Source of the DNA: Anoxybacteroides voinovskiense
Lineage (GTDB): Bacteria > Bacillota > Bacilli > Bacillales > Anoxybacillaceae
Reading direction: 5' to 3'
Length of the DNA: 64,000 nucleotides
NCBI RefSeq assembly: GCF_014196205.1
Contig: NZ_JACIDE010000006.1
Span: forward strand, 96,787 to 160,786
This document shows positions 9,367 to 18,100 of this stretch, piece after piece. How positions within the stretch are numbered: the stretch's first letter is position 1; each line of letters starts with the position of its first letter. The translations under genes were made by a program, and so were the position numbers. The notes beneath the pieces are model-generated. The model ran no database searches and was not told where the DNA came from. It saw nothing but the letters and a program-made list of their open reading frames with translations.

Positions 9367-10704
9367 GTTCATTTCGTTCAAAACTTTTACGATCGATAGA
9401 CCTACAGCTTTAGCCATATGAACCGGAACAGCGTTGCCAATTTGTTTATAAGCATTGTTCATCGAGCAATCAAATACCCAGTCGTCAGGGAAGCTTTGTA
9501 TTCTTGCATATTCTCTAACCGTAAAAGGTCTTGTTTCTTCTGGATGGCATCTTTCCGTTTGCTTTTGGGCAGGAGAACATGTTAACGTTAGGCACGGCTC
9601 GTCCCATGACAATCTTCTTGCCATTCCTGTTCTTCCGCCGCCTGAGTAGTAACTTTTTCCCATGTACTGTTTGGCAACTTCTTCTGGGAGATCCCTCCAA
9701 TAACCGCCAGGAGGAACAAGTTCAAGAACTTTTCTCTTTTCTTCAGGGTATTTAGCGCCCTCGGATGGAGGAACATCTTGTAAAACATCTCTTAATGTCA
9801 ACGTATATCCATATGGTTTAGGAAAACGATAAGAAATGCTATATTTTTCAACTAAATCTTTTCTTATCCCTATAATGAATATTCGTTCTCTTTTTTGTGC
9901 TACATCATAGTCTAAAGCATTCAATACTTTCCATTGAACGTTGTAGCCAATTTCTTCGAAAACGGAGAGCATCGTTGCTAATGTTTTTCCGTTGTCGTGG
10001 TTGACAAGCCCTTTCACATTTTCGGCTAAAAACATTTTTGGCTGCAGTTCTTGCAAAATCTTTGCGTAATAGTAAAATAATGTCCCTCTTGCGTCATTTA
10101 ACCCTAGTTTTTTCCCTGCATAGCTAAATGACTGGCAAGGATACCCTCCAGATAACAGGTCGATGTCGTTTGGACAGTTGTTAATAAAGTTTTTTATTCC
10201 ATGCTCAGCCACTTCAATAATATCTTTTTCGATTACGTTCCAATGAGGTCGATTTTTTCTTAATGTTTTGCATGCATATTTATCAATTTCTACTAGCCCC
10301 AAGGAGTGGAAACCTGCCATTTCAAGCCCAAGCGCTAACCCTCCGGCACCTGCAAATAATTCAACAGCTGTATATTGTTTAGCTGCAACGATATCTCTCA
10401 CTTCTACACTATGGGAGCCTTCATAGTGAAAAACATTAACAGTATCTTCTATTTCAACATCAGTTCTTGTATCTATATCTCCTAAATCAAGCTCAAGTTG
10501 TTCGGAGTAAATGATATCTTCAATGTCTACTCCAAGTGTATGGCAAAGCTTTAAGGCGTTTGACTTGATAGGATTGAAGGTAGGGGAAAGGAGCATAGAT
10601 AATTGGTTTTTACTAATTCCCATCTTTTCCGCAAGCTCTTTTTGCGTAGAAATTCCCGATTTCGTCATATACTTCCTAACTTTTTCTTTGCTAATGCTAT
10701 ACAA
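9349..10704 (-). CDS. DNA (cytosine-5)-methyltransferase with N-terminal HTH
   Basis: A 451-residue m5C methylase, the modification partner of the nuclease at 8594-9352. An XRE-type helix-turn-helix occupies residues 15-60 (T-Q-K-E-L-A-E-K-M-G-I-S), then the catalytic domain begins: motif I F-A-G-A-G-G, motif IV G-G-Y-P-C-Q-S-F with the nucleophilic cysteine, motif VI E-N-V-K-G-L, motif VIII Q-K-R-E-R, target recognition region, and motif X Q-I-G-N-A-V-P. TTG 10704 is chosen because GGGGG lies 6-8 bases upstream. Such HTH fusions often repress their own promoter; here that is inference. Confidence 0.9.
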   Translation of the reverse strand: MYSISKEKVRKYMTKSGISTQKELAEKMGISKNQLSMLLSPTFNPIKSNALKLCHTLGVDIEDIIYSEQLELDLGDIDTRTDVEIEDTVNVFHYEGSHSVEVRDIVAAKQYTAVELFAGAGGLALGLEMAGFHSLGLVEIDKYACKTLRKNRPHWNVIEKDIIEVAEHGIKNFINNCPNDIDLLSGGYPCQSFSYAGKKLGLNDARGTLFYYYAKILQELQPKMFLAENVKGLVNHDNGKTLATMLSVFEEIGYNVQWKVLNALDYDVAQKRERIFIIGIRKDLVEKYSISYRFPKPYGYTLTLRDVLQDVPPSEGAKYPEEKRKVLELVPPGGYWRDLPEEVAKQYMGKSYYSGGGRTGMARRLSWDEPCLTLTCSPAQKQTERCHPEETRPFTVREYARIQSFPDDWVFDCSMNNAYKQIGNAVPVHMAKAVGLSIVKVLNEMNKKGNA

Positions 10705-10716
10705 ATTTATACCCCC

Positions 10717-10947
10717 GTAAAAGTTAAAATATTTTTTTAACTATTATATGGTTATTATATGTGATGAGAAGATGAGCGTCAATGATATGCTTGTTTTCAA
10801 AACATTACAATCTGATTAGAACGTCATGTCGCAAAAAAATGCTTGCGAAAGGGGATAAAAACGATTCACGAACGAAATTGTCAATGGAAGAAGTTAAAGT
10901 GCGGTGCGAAGTGTTTGAAGTGAAAATGACGATACAGCCATAGGTGT
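10717..10947. other. Intergenic region, no confident gene
   Basis: An AT-rich stretch upstream of the methylase holds the repeated heptad ATTATAT (TTATATGGTTATTATATG, 10743-10760), a plausible promoter or operator for the methylase. A 34-codon + strand frame at 10839-10943 lacks a ribosome site; it may be a remnant. Confidence 0.3.
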
Positions 10948-10948
10948 A

Positions 10949-10987
10949 AGAAAAAACACATAACCGAACATGGTTACGTGTTTTTTA
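10949..10987 (-). terminator. Terminator of the SLOG/LSM operon
   Basis: Read on the minus strand, AAAAAACACGTAACC pairs with GGTTATGTGTTTTTT (one G-T pair) around a 6-nt loop. The stem ends in a run of T, right at the end of the last operon gene. Confidence 0.85.
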
Positions 10988-11179
10988 AATGAGTTGAATT
11001 TGTTTTATCTCTTCTTCTCCAACAGCGACCATCCTCCCACCATCTGGAGTAAATATGATTTCATCATCATCGAAATCTGTATCTTCTTGATCAATATAAT
11101 CATGAACAAACCCTTCCAGCACGGTTCCATCTTTAAACACAATTCGCACTCTTTTTTGAATGTATCTCCATAACTTCAT
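10985..11179 (-). CDS. Small LSM-like protein (paralogue 2)
   Basis: A 64-residue acidic protein beginning M-K-L-W-R-Y-I. It is clearly paralogous to the protein at 11392-11622: both share K-L-W-x-Y, V-R-I-V-x-K-D-G, V-L-E-G-F-V-x-D-Y and a final E-E-I-K-x-I. The alternating strand pattern and the D-G turn resemble an Sm/LSM barrel. The first ATG (11179) is preceded by AAGGGGAT. Last gene of a four-gene operon. Function unknown; LSM-like folds often bind RNA or mediate protein contacts, which is only inference here. Confidence 0.6.
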   Translation of the reverse strand: MKLWRYIQKRVRIVFKDGTVLEGFVHDYIDQEDTDFDDDEIIFTPDGGRMVAVGEEEIKQIQLI

Positions 11180-11215
11180 AAGAATCCCCTTAATATTGTA
11201 AAATACGCTTTGTTC

Positions 11216-11395
11216 TCAATCATTTTTCCTACATTTATACGTAACTTCAACAACTTCATCGGTTGTGACGTAAAACATATCATCAAAATCATCTGCGCGT
11301 TGGCAAAAATATTTTGGTTCAGTCGGAAACACTTCCAAAACAGTCGCCTCTGTCCCGTCTTTTAGACGTATAACATCCAATTCTTCCACAATCAT
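11216..11395 (-). CDS. Small conserved-looking protein, translationally coupled
   Basis: A 59-residue frame starting at ATG 11395 whose ATGA overlaps the stop of the upstream gene. It encodes L-D-V-I-R-L-K-D-G-T-E-A-T-V-L-E-V near the N-terminus, then a middle with C-Q-R-A-D-D-F-D-D and a basic end K-C-R-K-N-D. The strand pattern is similar to short DUF4926-type barrels and to its LSM-like neighbours. The 4-base overlap, same strand and position inside the operon support a real gene despite the short length. Function unknown. Confidence 0.55.
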   Translation of the reverse strand: MIVEELDVIRLKDGTEATVLEVFPTEPKYFCQRADDFDDMFYVTTDEVVEVTYKCRKND

Positions 11396-11622
11396 TTGTC
11401 TCTCCCTCGCTTTTCGTTAAGGATTGTAATCGATTTTATTTCGTTTTCCGATACTCCAAAAACATAGCCTTTTCCTTTTGTTTCTTTGTTTGTAATCACT
11501 AAACTATCTATTCCATCCTCGCTGTCTTCCCCATCGCAGTAATCGCGAACAAACCCTTCTAACACATCTCCGTCTTTATATACAATTCGTACGTTTTTCC
11601 CAACATATTCCCATAATTTCAT
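11392..11622 (-). CDS. Small LSM-like protein (paralogue 1)
   Basis: A 76-residue protein, paralogue of the 10985-11179 product, with M-K-L-W-E-Y-V-G-K-N-V-R-I-V at the start, an acidic D-G-E-D-S-E-D loop and V-S-E-N-E-I-K-S-I near the end. AGGAGG precedes ATG 11622. It starts 33 bases after the SLOG-like gene and its TGA overlaps the ATG of the next gene. The duplication of the same fold within one operon suggests a heteromeric ring or paired adaptors, but this is inference. Confidence 0.62.
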   Translation of the reverse strand: MKLWEYVGKNVRIVYKDGDVLEGFVRDYCDGEDSEDGIDSLVITNKETKGKGYVFGVSENEIKSITILNEKRGRDK

Positions 11623-11654
11623 GACAGTCCTCCTTTATTTTTCGTGCATTAAAT

Positions 11655-12182
11655 TTAAAACAGCTTTAACTGCTCTGAATTGTGCATAAGCTCATGAAGT
11701 TTAGCGACAACAGGGGCATTGTCGGTATTTATCATCATTTGAATGTCGTCCACATCTTTAATTGTGTAAAATTGTTTAGCAGGGATAAAGTATACTAATA
11801 CTTTTTTGTTTAGTTTGGCAAGATTGATGATGTTATTCAATGTTCCTTTACTTTGCCCATTCCAAATCATAAAACCGTAGTCTGCGTTTTTTGCCATTTC
11901 TATATCTTTGGCTGCATAGTAATCAAATCCTTTTTTGTGTGGTTCAACCTCCACCTTCTCTACTTCCCATTGTCCGATATTGTTTCTTGCTCTTCCATTT
12001 GTTGCATAAACTTTAACATTTCGATAATTCAACGAATGTAAAAACTTTTGTACTTGCTTATCGACTCCATTTGCATCCCCGACCAAAACAGTGAAATTGT
12101 TGTTTATAATGTTGGACAATCTTTCTTTTACTTGTTTATTCAAAATGGACACTGCCCGTGGACCAGCTACAAATACCTTCAT
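11655..12182 (-). CDS. SLOG-like Rossmann-fold protein
   Basis: A 175-residue protein starting M-K-V-F-V-A-G-P-R, chosen because AAAGGTGA lies 5 bases upstream of ATG 12182. Motifs typical of SLOG/YspA-like nucleotide-binding folds are visible: the first strand then G-P-R, the loop V-G-D-A-N-G-V-D-K, and later A-D-Y-G-F-M-I-W-N-G-Q-S-K-G-T-L-N-N. SLOG domains bind or process nucleotides and some act as sensors in anti-phage or conflict systems. It heads a four-gene operon between two restriction systems, so a defence-related role is plausible but unproved. Confidence 0.65.
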   Translation of the reverse strand: MKVFVAGPRAVSILNKQVKERLSNIINNNFTVLVGDANGVDKQVQKFLHSLNYRNVKVYATNGRARNNIGQWEVEKVEVEPHKKGFDYYAAKDIEMAKNADYGFMIWNGQSKGTLNNIINLAKLNKKVLVYFIPAKQFYTIKDVDDIQMMINTDNAPVVAKLHELMHNSEQLKLF

Positions 12183-12337
12183 TGAACTCACCTTTACCAC
12201 TTCTTATTTTCGTATATTTCTTCAACAATAGCCACTAAATTCCTTTATGTGAAGAAGAGATTTTAAAAATATGTCGGAAAAACGGCATACCAAACTTTCA
12301 TATCGGTCGATTTTTATGAAAAGTCATCGCTTTTTGT

Positions 12338-12365
12338 TTTACACATCGCGTGGACAAGTTATAAT
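12338..12365 (+). promoter_or_regulatory. Probable sigma-A promoter of hsdMSR
   Basis: TTTACA (12338-12343) and a consensus TATAAT (12360-12365) are separated by 16 bases, 30 bases upstream of the hsdM start. Confidence 0.6.
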
Positions 12366-12394
12366 TAAATTTGGAAATAAAAAGGAGGTATACG

Positions 12395-13852
12395 ATGCTT
12401 ACAGGTGAATTGCGCAATAAAGTCGATAAAATATGGGAAACGTTTTGGACGGGAGGGATTACTAATCCGCTAACCGTCATTGAACAGTTTACCTATTTGT
12501 TGTTTATTAAAGGTCTTGATGAAGCAGAAACGTATCGTGAACAAGAGGCGGCTATATTAGGTGTTGATTTTGAACGGATGTTTCCAGAAGATAAGCAGCA
12601 CCTTCGTTGGAGCAAATTTAAAAACTTAGAAGCGTCGCAAATGTACGACATTGTATCGAACGAAGTGTTCCCGTTTATTAAAAGTTTGCATGGCAATAAA
12701 AATTCAGCGTACGCGAAATATATGAGCGATGCCATTTTTATGATTCCAACGCCACAAATGCTTGCGAAAATTGTCGATGGCATTGATAACATTCCGATGA
12801 AAGACCGCGATACAAAAGGGGATTTATACGAATATTTATTATCAAAAATCGCAACGGCGGGAACGAACGGTCAATTCCGCACGCCGCGTCATATTATCGA
12901 GATGATCGTTGACTTGATGAAACCGACTCCAGAAGATATTATCGTCGATCCAGCGGCGGGTTCGGCAGGATTTTTAGTAGCGGCAGGCGAATATTTGCGA
13001 AAAAAGCATGCGGACTTATTTTTAGTGCAAGGACTAAAAGAACATTTTCATAACGATATGTTCTATGGCTTTGATATGGATCGCACGATGTTGCGAATCG
13101 GTGCGATGAATATGATGCTTCACGGCATTGAAAATCCAAATATTGAATATCGTGATTCCCTTTCCGAGCAAAATAAAGATAACGAGAAATATACGCTCGT
13201 CCTCGCCAATCCACCATTTAAAGGTTCGTTAGATTACGAAGCAGTTTCAAGCGACTTGTTGAAAATTACAAGAACGAAAAAAACAGAGCTATTGTTTTTA
13301 GCATTATTTTTGCGCATTTTGAAAAAGGGCGGACGTTGTGCGTGCATCGTGCCAGACGGGGTATTGTTCGGAAGCTCAACTGCCCACAAAGCGATTCGGA
13401 AAGAAATTGTCGAAAACCATAAGCTAGAAGCAATTATTTCGATGCCAAGCGGTGTATTTAAACCGTACGCTGGTGTTTCGACAGCGATTATGATTTTTAC
13501 AAAAACAGGCGTCGGCGGAACAGATTACGTCTGGTTTTACGACATGAAAGCGGACGGCTACTCATTGGACGACAAACGCAATCCAATCGAACAAAATGAT
13601 ATTCCCGACATCATTGCGCGCTTCCACAACCGTGAAGCGGAAAAAGACCGGAAGCGCACAGAGCAATCGTTCTTTGTGCCTGTGGAAGAAATCCGGGAAA
13701 ATGACTATGACTTGTCGATTAACAAGTATAAAGAGATTGAGTATGAAGAAGTGCAGTATGAAGCGCCGAGTGTCATCTTAGAACGAGTGGAAACGTTGGA
13801 GAAAGAGATTATGAATGGCTTATCGGAATTAAAAAATTTAATACGGGGATAG
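12395..13852 (+). CDS. hsdM: Type I restriction-modification methylase subunit HsdM
   Basis: A 485-residue N6-adenine methylase subunit of a type I system. The N-terminal HsdM helical domain (residues 1-130) precedes the SAM-binding motif D-P-A-A-G-S-A-G-F near 190 and the catalytic N-P-P-F near 285. ATG 12395 follows a near-perfect AAGGAGGT. It forms the first gene of hsdM-hsdS-hsdR, with only 9 bases to hsdS. GC content is similar to that of hsdR and the chromosome, unlike hsdS. Confidence 0.93.
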   Translation: MLTGELRNKVDKIWETFWTGGITNPLTVIEQFTYLLFIKGLDEAETYREQEAAILGVDFERMFPEDKQHLRWSKFKNLEASQMYDIVSNEVFPFIKSLHGNKNSAYAKYMSDAIFMIPTPQMLAKIVDGIDNIPMKDRDTKGDLYEYLLSKIATAGTNGQFRTPRHIIEMIVDLMKPTPEDIIVDPAAGSAGFLVAAGEYLRKKHADLFLVQGLKEHFHNDMFYGFDMDRTMLRIGAMNMMLHGIENPNIEYRDSLSEQNKDNEKYTLVLANPPFKGSLDYEAVSSDLLKITRTKKTELLFLALFLRILKKGGRCACIVPDGVLFGSSTAHKAIRKEIVENHKLEAIISMPSGVFKPYAGVSTAIMIFTKTGVGGTDYVWFYDMKADGYSLDDKRNPIEQNDIPDIIARFHNREAEKDRKRTEQSFFVPVEEIRENDYDLSINKYKEIEYEEVQYEAPSVILERVETLEKEIMNGLSELKNLIRG

Positions 13853-13861
13853 AGTGATGCT

Positions 13862-15058
13862 ATGTTTAGTAAGTATCAGGATAGTAAATCTTTAAGAAGT
13901 TTGCAAAGAAAAAATGATTGGAATTTATTTAGGTTTAGTGATGTTTTAAGGGATGATACTAAGAATGCAAGAAAAATAAAAAAAGAAGATTACCTTTCAC
14001 AAGGGAGTTATCCAATTATTGACCAGGGGAAAGACTATATTGCTGGGTTTACCAATGAGGGAGACGGTATTTACGCTACTCCTCCATTAATTGTATTTGG
14101 TGATCATACAAGGCTCTTAAAGTATATTGATTTCCCTATATTCATAGGTGCGGATGGTGTAAAGCTGTTAAAAAATACATTTTCTGAGGAAGAAGTTCTT
14201 ACAAAGTACATATATTATTATCTATGTACAGTGAATATACCTGACACAGGATATAACCGCCATTTTAAATTTTTAAAAGAAGTTATAATTCCTATTCCTA
14301 ATATAGAGGTGCAAAAGCGTATCGTTCGTGTACTTGACAAAGCCCAAGAACTTATCGACAAACGTAAGGCCCAAATTGAAGCGTTGGATCAACTGGCGCA
14401 AAGTGTGTTTTTGGAGATGTTTGGGGATCCGGTTCGAAATAAAAAAAACTTTCCTAAAATGTCAATTAAAGATATTGCGAAATCAGATAAAAATGCAATT
14501 AAATCAGGACCATTTGGCTCAGCTTTAAAAAAAGAATTTTATGTAAGTAAAGGCTACAAAATATATGGACAAGAACAAGTGATCAGAGACGATTTTTCTT
14601 TTGGTGATTATTATATAGATGAAAATCTGTACAAGAGTTTAGAAAGTTATAAAATATCAGCAGGAGATATACTCATTAGTCTTGTAGGAACTTTTGGTAA
14701 AATAAGTATTGTTCCAGAAGAGTTTGAGCCAGGAATTATTAACCCACGTCTTATGAAAATCACCTTAAATCAAAATATAATGAAACCTGAATATTTTAAG
14801 TATTTGTTTTCTGTTCCAAGTATCATTTCACAAATAGAGCACGTTTCTCATGGTGGGACGATGGGAATTATTAATACAAAAATTATGAAGAATTTTGTTA
14901 TTCCTGTTCCGCCTTTAGAACTTCAGAATAAATTCATAAACTTTTTGAAGAAAATTCAAATGCAAAAGAGCCTTTTACACAAAAGTTTGAATGATTTGGA
15001 GATTGCTTTCCACTCCCTAATGCACCGCGCGTTTAAGGGGGAGCTATTTAACAATTAA
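13862..15058 (+). CDS. hsdS: Type I restriction-modification specificity subunit HsdS
   Basis: A 398-residue specificity subunit with two target recognition domains (about residues 1-150 and 200-350). Each is followed by a conserved helical spacer: V-Q-K-R-I-V-R-V-L-D-K-A-Q-E-L-I-D near 155, and the C-terminal P-L-E-L-Q-N-K-F then A-F-K-G-E-L-F. It dictates the bipartite DNA target. The recognition domains are strikingly AT-rich, whereas the central helical segment has the base composition of hsdM/hsdR, as expected from domain exchange. The stop TAA overlaps an ATG (TAATG). Confidence 0.92.
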   Translation: MFSKYQDSKSLRSLQRKNDWNLFRFSDVLRDDTKNARKIKKEDYLSQGSYPIIDQGKDYIAGFTNEGDGIYATPPLIVFGDHTRLLKYIDFPIFIGADGVKLLKNTFSEEEVLTKYIYYYLCTVNIPDTGYNRHFKFLKEVIIPIPNIEVQKRIVRVLDKAQELIDKRKAQIEALDQLAQSVFLEMFGDPVRNKKNFPKMSIKDIAKSDKNAIKSGPFGSALKKEFYVSKGYKIYGQEQVIRDDFSFGDYYIDENLYKSLESYKISAGDILISLVGTFGKISIVPEEFEPGIINPRLMKITLNQNIMKPEYFKYLFSVPSIISQIEHVSHGGTMGIINTKIMKNFVIPVPPLELQNKFINFLKKIQMQKSLLHKSLNDLEIAFHSLMHRAFKGELFNN

Positions 15059-15105
15059 TGCACGTCAACGGAATTGATATCGTGTTTGTCAGGGGAGGGG
15101 ATTGA
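15058..15105 (+). CDS. 15-codon linker ORF between hsdS and hsdR (possible)
   Basis: ATG at 15058 overlaps the hsdS stop in TAATG. The frame (M-H-V-N-G-I-D-I-V-F-V-R-G-G-D) ends in TGA directly abutting the GTG start of hsdR at 15106. The sequence also contains the hsdR ribosome site GGGGAGGGG. It could couple translation of hsdR to hsdS. No independent evidence of a functional peptide. Confidence 0.25.
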   Translation: MHVNGIDIVFVRGGD

Positions 15106-18100
15106 GTGTTATCTAACTTTCACTTTTTAATAGGCAAGCCCCATTACGAAAGTTTTGCGAATGCGTGTGTCGAGGCGGAGAGAAGTTTGATCGTGAGTCC
15201 GGCGACGTGCGCGATTTTGACGCGCCGGGCGCTGGAGCTTGCGGTGAAGTGGGTATATAGCTTTGATAGCGCGTTAAAAGTGCCGTATCAAGACAATTTA
15301 TCGAGCTTAATTCACGATCATGGGTTTATGGAAATTATTGACGAAGAGTTGTTGCCGCTGTTGCGTTACATTGTCAAACTGGGAAATGTCGCGGTTCATA
15401 CGAACTCGATGATTACGAGGGAAGAAGCGATTCTTTCGTTGCATCATCTTCATCAATTTGTTTCTTGGATTGACTATTGTTATTCCGATGAATATACCGC
15501 GACAGACTTTGACGAATCGCTGCTGCAAATGGGGGAGGAAAAGCGTGAACGTCCAGAGGAGCTAAAAGATTTATATGAGCGGTTAAGTTCGAAAGACAAG
15601 CGTCTTGAAGAAATGATGAAAGAAAACGAAAAACTTCGCGCGCTTCTCACCGCCAAAAGGGAAGCGAATACGAAAGAGTACGATTTCCAAGTTGACGAGT
15701 TAAGTGAATATGAAACGAGAAAGAAATATATCGATTTAGATTTAAAGTTAGCGGGTTGGGAATTTAAAAAGGACGTTGTTGTGGAATATCCTGTCGTTGG
15801 CATGCCGAATCAAGAAGGAGTCGGCTATGTCGATTACGTCTTGTTTGGCGATAACGGCAAGCCGCTTGCGGTTATCGAAGCAAAACGAACAACCGCTGAT
15901 CCGAACAAAGGAAAGCAACAGGCAAAACTGTACGCCGACTGCATGGAAAACATGCACGGTCAACGCCCGATTATTTTTTACACAAACGGTTTTGAAACGT
16001 ATATTTGGGATGATATTCATTATCCAGCGCGAAAAGTTTCTGGATTTTACAACAAAGAAGAATTGAGCTTATTGATTGATCGCCGAATGATGAAAAAGCC
16101 TTTTAACTATGTGCAAATTAACGAAAACATCATCAATCGTTACTATCAAAAAGAAGCGGTGTTAGCTGTATGCGATGCGCTCGAGAAAAAACAGCGCAAA
16201 GCGTTGCTTGTCATGGCGACGGGGAGCGGCAAAACGCGAACGGCGATCGCGATTGTCGATGTGCTCACGCGCCATAATTGGGTAAAAAATATTTTGTTTT
16301 TAGCAGACCGTAAAACGCTTGTCACGCAAGCGAAAAATAACTTTAGCCACCTGCTTCCGAATTTAACGCTATGTAATTTGCTTGACAACAAAGATAACCC
16401 AGAAGAAAGCCGTATGGTATTTTCGACATATCCAACGATGATGAATGCGATTGACGAAGCGAAGCGAAAAGACGGCAAACGCCTCTTTACCGTCGGACAT
16501 TTTGACTTAATTATCGTCGATGAGTCGCATCGCAGCATTTATAAAAAATATCGGGCGATTTTTGACTACTTTGACGCAATATTGCTCGGGCTGACCGCCA
16601 CACCAAAAGACGAAATTGACCGCAATACGTATGAAGTGTTTGATTTAGAAAACGGTGTTCCGACCTATGCCTATGAGTTAGATCAAGCGGTGAAAGACGG
16701 CTATTTAGTCGATTATCGGACGATTGAAACAACCCTGAAGTTTCTTGAAGAAGGCATTCGTTACGATGACTTATCCGATGAAGAAAAAGAACGATATGAA
16801 GAAACCTTTGACGATGAAGTAGGTGAGGATATTGACAGTGCCGCGTTAAATGAATGGCTGTTTAACGACGATACGATTGATACGGTACTGAGAGATTTAA
16901 TGGAAAAAGGAATTCGCGTCGAAGGCGGGGACAAACTCGGCAAAACGATTATTTTTGCGAAAAATCACCGCCATGCGGAACGGATTGTGGAGCGTTTTGA
17001 TCGATTGTATCCTGAATATAAAGGCGGCTTTGCACGCGTCATTGATTATAGCGTCAACTACTATCAAACGTTAATTGATGACTTTTCGGATCGGAACAAA
17101 TTTCCGCAAATTGCCGTATCGGTCGATATGCTTGATACGGGTGTCGATATTCCAGAAGTCGTCAATCTTGTTTTTTTCAAAAAAGTGCGTTCGAAAGCAA
17201 AGTTTTGGCAAATGATTGGACGGGGCACGCGTTTATGTAAAGATTTATTAGGAATCGGTCAAGATAAAACGCATTTTCTTATTTTCGATTATTGCGGGAA
17301 CTTTGAGTTTTTCCGTCAAAACCCAAAAGGAATCGACGGAGAAATAGGAGAAAGTTTAACAGAGCGCTTATTTCACGCCAAAGTTGAAATGATTAAAGAG
17401 CTTCAACATTTACGTTATCAAGAGGAAGAATATGTTGTTTATCGCAATGAATTAATTGATGATGTGCTTGCACAAATCAAGAAATTAAACGAAGAAAGCT
17501 TCCGCGTAAGGCAATCCATTCAGTATGTGCATAAGTTTAAAAATCGCGCGAATTGGGATTCGTTGACGGCGATGGATGTGAATGAGCTCCAACAATACAT
17601 CGCGCCGCTTATTGTTCCGCTTAACGATGATGAGTTTGCGAAGCGGTTTGATTTGCTTATGTATACGATTGAACTAGCAAAACTGCAAACGAAAAACGCC
17701 ACAAAACCAATTCGGAGCGTAATTCGCACTGCGGAGGCATTATCTAAGCTCGGTTCGATTCCTCAAGTCGCGGAACAAAAAAATATTATTGAAAAAGTGC
17801 AGACGGAAGAGTTTTGGAAAGAAGCAGATCTTTTTGAACTAGAAGCTGTTCGCGAAGCGTTGCGTGAATTAGTGAAGTTTCTTGAACGAGAAACAAGGAA
17901 AATTTACTACACGAATTTTAAAGATCAAGTGTTGGAAGTGAAAGAAAACGGTTCGATGTTAGAAGTAAACGACTTAAGAAATTATCGCAAAAAAGTCGAG
18001 CATTATCTTCATGAACATCGCGATCAGCTAGCGATTTACAAACTGCGCCATAATAAAAAGTTAACCGTGCAAGATTTGCGCACATTAGAACACATTCTTT

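Noticed and set aside
10839..10943. 34-codon + strand frame upstream of the methylase gene
   Set aside because: No ribosome site or recognised homology; kept only as a possible relic.
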